The notes beneath the pieces are model-generated. The model was given only the letters and a program-made list of their open reading frames with translations, was not told the origin of the DNA and made no database searches. 64,000 nt of DNA from Catonia carolina (lineage: Eukaryota; Arthropoda; Insecta; Hemiptera; Achilidae), in NCBI GenBank assembly GCA_035578175.1, contig JAQMRL010000011.1:2367501-2431500 (forward strand), in the 5' to 3' direction. Of this stretch, positions 60,243 to 64,000 are shown piece after piece. The position numbers and the translations under genes were made by a program. Position 1 is the first letter of the stretch. Every line of letters begins with the position of its first letter.

Positions 60243-61019
60243 GTAAACTTTTCAAACAAAAAACAAACACGAAAATGTATCATCGTTCACTGCTACTCAT
60301 TTATACTGCATTTTCATTACAAACATAACTTTGTGAATCATTCAGCTGTACACCATCAGCACTTCACCAGTAGATCCATAATTGCCATATTTAGATAAAT
60401 ATAATTTTAAGTAATTAATTACCAATTAAGTCAATTACAGCGAGTTCATAATTTGTGTTCACTATTTTGTTACTTCCTAGATTAATCCTTTGTAAAATGA
60501 GGGTTTAAAATTTGCACTTAATCTTGCCTCTACTTGATTGAACTGTTCTGACATAATGTATTCAAGATTTTGTGTACATTATATGAAATTATTATTTTAA
60601 AATGTATTATAGGAACTCAGTTTGAATATCGTTTGTTTAGAATTTTTCTTGCCATTTTGTATTTCAATACAAGGATGTATTTAAAGCTGTATTGAAGCTT
60701 CTTTTGAAAGCTGTAGAAATTTTTGAATTTTTTTTTTATTATGGGTAGAGCATCATAATAAAATCTTTTAAAATGTGATTATTATACATATTTTCATTTG
60801 AAAGTGTGGAGAAATATATGTAATAGTTTAAAATAATGGACAGTAATTTCCTGATTAACTAGATTCCATTTCCTGGACTTCTGGATTATTCAAACTGATT
60901 TAGCTTTTTCTGTAACAGTTTTGTCATTTTCATGGTTTTTGTTTTATATCACATTAAAAAACTTTTATTCCTTTGTTTTTTTTCTTTTGTTTTATGCACA
61001 AAAGGCTAATACAGATAGT
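60243..61019. other. Start of the intron after the last unc79 exon
   Basis: AT-rich; nothing recognised beyond a possible pogo-like fragment near 60870. Confidence 0.5.
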
Positions 61020-61260
61020 GACATGTGGTAGATGAAAATGAGTAATGAAAAAATGCCTGACCTGACCAGGAATCAAAACCAGGAATCCTGGCATAAAAGT
61101 AAGTTCCGATGGCCACTGGTTTCTATGCCTGGGGTTTTGGGTTTAATTCCTGGTCATGTCTACCATTTTGTTATCATTGGTTTTCATTTACCACCCTTTA
61201 CCGTTTGCATTAGTCTTAATGAGCATAACAGTAGGATGTAATGCCAAAATAAAATTGTGA
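61020..61260. mobile_element. SINE C, plus copy with inverted head
   Basis: A minus-strand head fragment (CCTGACCAGGAATCAAAACC at about 61061) faces a plus-strand copy (GGTTTCTATGCCTGGGGTTT, then GGGTTTAATTCCTGG) and its body, forming an imperfect hairpin. Confidence 0.55.
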
Positions 61261-61424
61261 TTATGACAAAATCATTTAAAAAAATCTAGAGGTCAGTCTA
61301 GATAGTCCAAACGTCCAATGGAATGGGATGATCATAATGAAATTATAATTATATAAATACTTTATCATACTGTAATTAGTTTATACAGAAGGATGGTATT
61401 GTTATTATAATTCTTTTTTAAATC

Positions 61425-61530
61425 TCTAATGTGTGTACGTTGCAATCTGTTCAATTCTGAAATATTAACAACCCCATGACCTAATGAGGATGATGTGTAT
61501 GATGTTTAAATGTAGTGTATTCTTGTATAG
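61425..61530 (-). mobile_element. SINE A, tail fragment
   Basis: Tail and part of the body only; faces the plus-strand copy at 61546. Confidence 0.7.
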
Positions 61531-61545
61531 ACCCTATTTTTGGTA

Positions 61546-61855
61546 AAGTCATCACTGCGAGTCAGCTGTTTTACAGCTGATTTTCAGAGATGAAGGTTCT
61601 GTGGTTCAAATCACAGTAAAGGTAGTTTAATTTTATATGGATTTGCACACTAGTTAAGTGGTTACAAGTGTACTTTGATGATTCGTGTTCAATTAACCAT
61701 GCTCTTTCAGGAATGGTTGGCCTGTGTCTGTACTAGACTACACCTCATTTACATATCATACTTATCATCCTCATCTCATTGGGTCATGGGTCACTTATTG
61801 TCCTTCAATTGCACAGTTTACAACATACACATGTAAGGATAAAAATAAAAGTGTA
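61546..61855 (+). mobile_element. tRNA-related SINE A copy
   Basis: The start is slightly truncated in the A box, B box GGTTCAAATCA, then the full body. Together with 61425-61530 it makes an inverted pair. Confidence 0.75.
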
Positions 61856-62190
61856 TATTAATTTAGCGTACTTATTACAAAAAACTGTTTCATTCAGGTC
61901 ATCCAGATTTTTGGTTGTCCAGATTAGGTCCATTATTGAGTTGGTTTAATGGAAAATTACTGCAATCATAAAAACTAATTTAAGTGTGTTTTGTTCTTGG
62001 TGAACTGGTTAGAAAAATTATTTTGTGTAATTCCTACTTCAAACTGATTTTCTATTGTATATTTTAGATAGTCTGATACAACCTTTGTTCTAACTATATA
62101 TAGTTTTGCTAATCTGAATTACAGGCTGTTGTTTATTTATGAATTTTCAAAATTACCATCTATTAAAATTAATAAAAACTATTGATTTAA

Positions 62191-63005
62191 TGGTACATCC
62201 ACATTATATAACAAAACATGTCATTTTATGTTATATAACAAAGTTTTATAACTTGTTATGAAATTTCAAAAAAATGTTGTATAACGCGATGTTATATAAT
62301 GAATACTAGTTGATGTAGCAAGTTATATGTTTCCCAACGGGTGTCGGTAAAGATCGAAGGAAGTCGTATAACATTGTTTTGTTACAAGTTACTCATGCGT
62401 CCACATTTTTGTTATTCGCTTGTATAGCCAACCCCCACTGTAGGGCCACAGCCGCTCAGGCCATTTCTCTCACTCGGTCAGTTAACTTGCTTGCGCATGG
62501 TGGTTTGATTTTGTAAAGTTTTGTGTTTTGTCAATATGGAAAAGTTGCAGATGGAATAGACCAGAGAACAAACGAGTGCCCTAACTGAATTTTATCGCGA
62601 GAAAGAATTGTTGTGGAATCCAACTCACAAAGATTTTATAAACAGAAATTAAAAACATGGTGCTTGGTTAGATTCAGCAGGCGCTGTAGGAACGGATCCA
62701 GAAGAGGTTGAGAAGAAGAATCGGTCACTGGGTGGACAATTCAATCGAGAGTTAAAAAAGGGTAAAAATGGGGATGGGTTGAGGCTATTTATGAAACCTG
62801 ATGTTATAAAACAACTTCCTCTGTTGACGCCATGTTCACGACTGAATTATGTTTTCATTTGATTTGCTACAATCAGTAGCATATGAATGTTTCTAAAACT
62901 TGTTGTATAACTAAGTTACAAAACAAAATTATACAACATTTGTTGTAAAACTTTGTCATATAACAGCATGTTTGACATGTTTTGTCATGTAGTGTGGACG
63001 TAGCT
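62191..63005 (+). mobile_element. PIF/Harbinger-like element with MADF-domain remnant
   Basis: Flanked by TAA (62188-62190, 63006-63008). Long inverted ends begin TGGTACATCCACATTATATA and, reversed, AGCTACGTCCACACTACATG, sharing AACAAAACATGTCA-type blocks. About 62575-62770 encodes ALTEFYREKELLWNPTHKDF, then GTDPEEVEKKNRSLGGQFNR: a MADF (Myb/SANT-like) domain, as in the accessory ORF of Harbinger elements. A stop interrupts it and no transposase is present. Confidence 0.78.
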
Positions 63006-63008
63006 TAA

Positions 63009-63379
63009 TAATAATGTAAAAATTTGCAACTCTTTCACATTTTATTTGGTAAAACCATAAATTTTCTATAATTTGAAATCAATATTATTAGTATCTCGTT
63101 AAGTTAATATATTTACAAATGAATCTTTAAAATGCAGCCTGCTATCTGTTCATTTTGTAAAAACAGTATTATCTTTCAATGACCTTCATTACTGCATATC
63201 AATCTTTCTCACTCATCACGACTGTCTTACTCTTACATGTTTCAGTTGATCTACTGTCATCATAGTATACAAAACACAAAGATTGAAACTAATGAAGTTC
63301 AAATTCAAAGTTGTATCATCAGCTTGGTTAATTGCGACGGTTTATAACTTCAACCAGTTAGTTTTGATCTGTAATAATT
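63009..63379. other. Unrecognised sequence
   Basis: AT-rich; nothing recognised. Confidence 0.5.
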
Positions 63380-63450
63380 TCCAGACCATAGCTGGGAATC
63401 GGACCTGTACCTCCATGTTGTAGGGTAGCACACTACAGAGGCAGCCGGAA
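63380..63450 (-). mobile_element. SINE C head fragment
   Basis: GCTGGGAATCGGACCTGTAC contains the reverse of the B box GGTCCGATTCC; short and diverged. Confidence 0.45.
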
Positions 63451-63539
63451 CAAATTTTATTAAAAACTAGAGCATCCTCTGAAAAGGATTTTATAAACTT
63501 TGTTTCAATTTTAGTTTGAGGATGCATGAAGGATATCAA

Positions 63540-64000
63540 TGTCTTGTGAAACAAGGAAATAGTGGCGGAGCCAGTCAGGAGTAATAAAGGATTGAGGCAG
63601 GGATGTTACCTATCGCCAACTCTGTTCAAAATATATCTTCAGGAGGCATTGAAAGGATGGAGGAGGAAGCGCTCAAGAATGGGAATTGAGATTGATGATG
63701 GGGGTTTTTACGCTGCTGTTTGTAGACGATCAGATAGTTGTGGCTGCGTATGAGAAGGATCTATCGTATATGGTTAGAAAGTTAAAAGAAGAATATGTAA
63801 GATGGAAGCTGAAGATCAAGTGTGGAAAGACAGAGTATTTGGCAGTCGGGGGACCTCAGGAAGACTTGCAGCTGGATGGGGAAAATATTAGATGTGTAGA
63901 ACAATTCAAGTACCTCGGATCAATATTCACGAAGAAAGGCACATCTGCATCAGATATTAGTTGTAGGATTGCCCAAGGTAGGAAATCAATAAGATGCATG
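63540..64000 (+). pseudogene. LINE reverse-transcriptase fragment, cut by window end
   Basis: NKGLRQGCYLSPTLFKIYLQ, then a frame change in the G/T run near 63700-63710, then LLFVDDQIVVAAYEKDLSYM, EYLAVGGPQEDLQLDGENIR and QFKYLGSIFTKKGT. Closely related to the LINE at 53432 but a separate copy. FVDD replaces FADD at the catalytic site. Confidence 0.82.

Noticed and set aside
57930..58436. 168-codon plus-strand open frame
   Set aside because: It crosses the right inverted end of the mariner-like element (58231) and has no domain; it looks like antisense transposon plus flank.
60120..60398. Second open frame overlapping exon 21
   Set aside because: A shadow of exon 21 in another frame; the in-phase frame gives the UNC79 match PKWPYKRTMSAP.
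1..64000. CRISPR arrays, bacterial operons or phage genes
   Set aside because: No regularly spaced direct repeats with unique spacers, and the exon-intron gene and LINE/SINE content are eukaryotic.

Overview
The window looks like AT-rich nuclear DNA from an insect, possibly a hemipteran (low confidence on the order). It has small exons separated by long repeat-filled introns with GT-AG borders. One host gene runs through it on the + strand: the N-terminal half of unc79, which encodes the large cytosolic auxiliary subunit of the NALCN sodium-leak channel complex. I can place 21 coding exons between 8510 and 60242 (3633 coding bases, about 1211 codons). Every junction keeps the reading frame. 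The first roughly 100 residues and the C-terminal half are not visible. They presumably lie outside the window or in short exons I could not recognise.

Everything else that can be identified is mobile DNA or simple repeat. 0-8.5 kb: a decayed mariner remnant (701-1345) and an almost complete RTE-like LINE with a 13-bp target-site duplication (3486-6619). 8.5-22.4 kb: unc79 exons 1-9, a mariner copy starting 11 bases after an exon border with a second transposon inside it, a two-copy repeat family, a Penelope-like palindrome, tRNA-related SINEs and LINE pieces. 22.4-37.7 kb: exons 10-14, several TIR elements, a 389-bp-arm palindrome carrying a GIY-YIG endonuclease (Penelope-like element), two smaller decayed relatives of it, a pogo/Tigger transposase tail, and a minisatellite split by a LINE. 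37.7-47.9 kb: a 10.2-kb intron with SINE-like repeats and two mariner-type elements. 47.9-60.2 kb: exons 15-21, a pogo-like TIR element, a SINE inside a SINE, a LINE inside a MITE, a Helitron-like 3' end and a mariner-type element. 60.2-64 kb: SINEs, a Harbinger-like element with a MADF-domain remnant, and a LINE cut by the window end.

The most interesting signal is a set of hammerhead-ribozyme-like motifs, in two sequence families, inside the Penelope-like palindromes. Both families share one design: a 4-bp stem I, CTGAAGA plus one extra base, a hairpin stem II, GAAA, and a six-base self-complementary stem III (AGCGCT or AGTACT). This fits ribozymes that would work as dimers, and the palindromic genomic layout would put two of them in one transcript. 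Hammerheads are already known from Penelope-like elements, so the new points are the paired layout, the extra base and the decay series, not the class.
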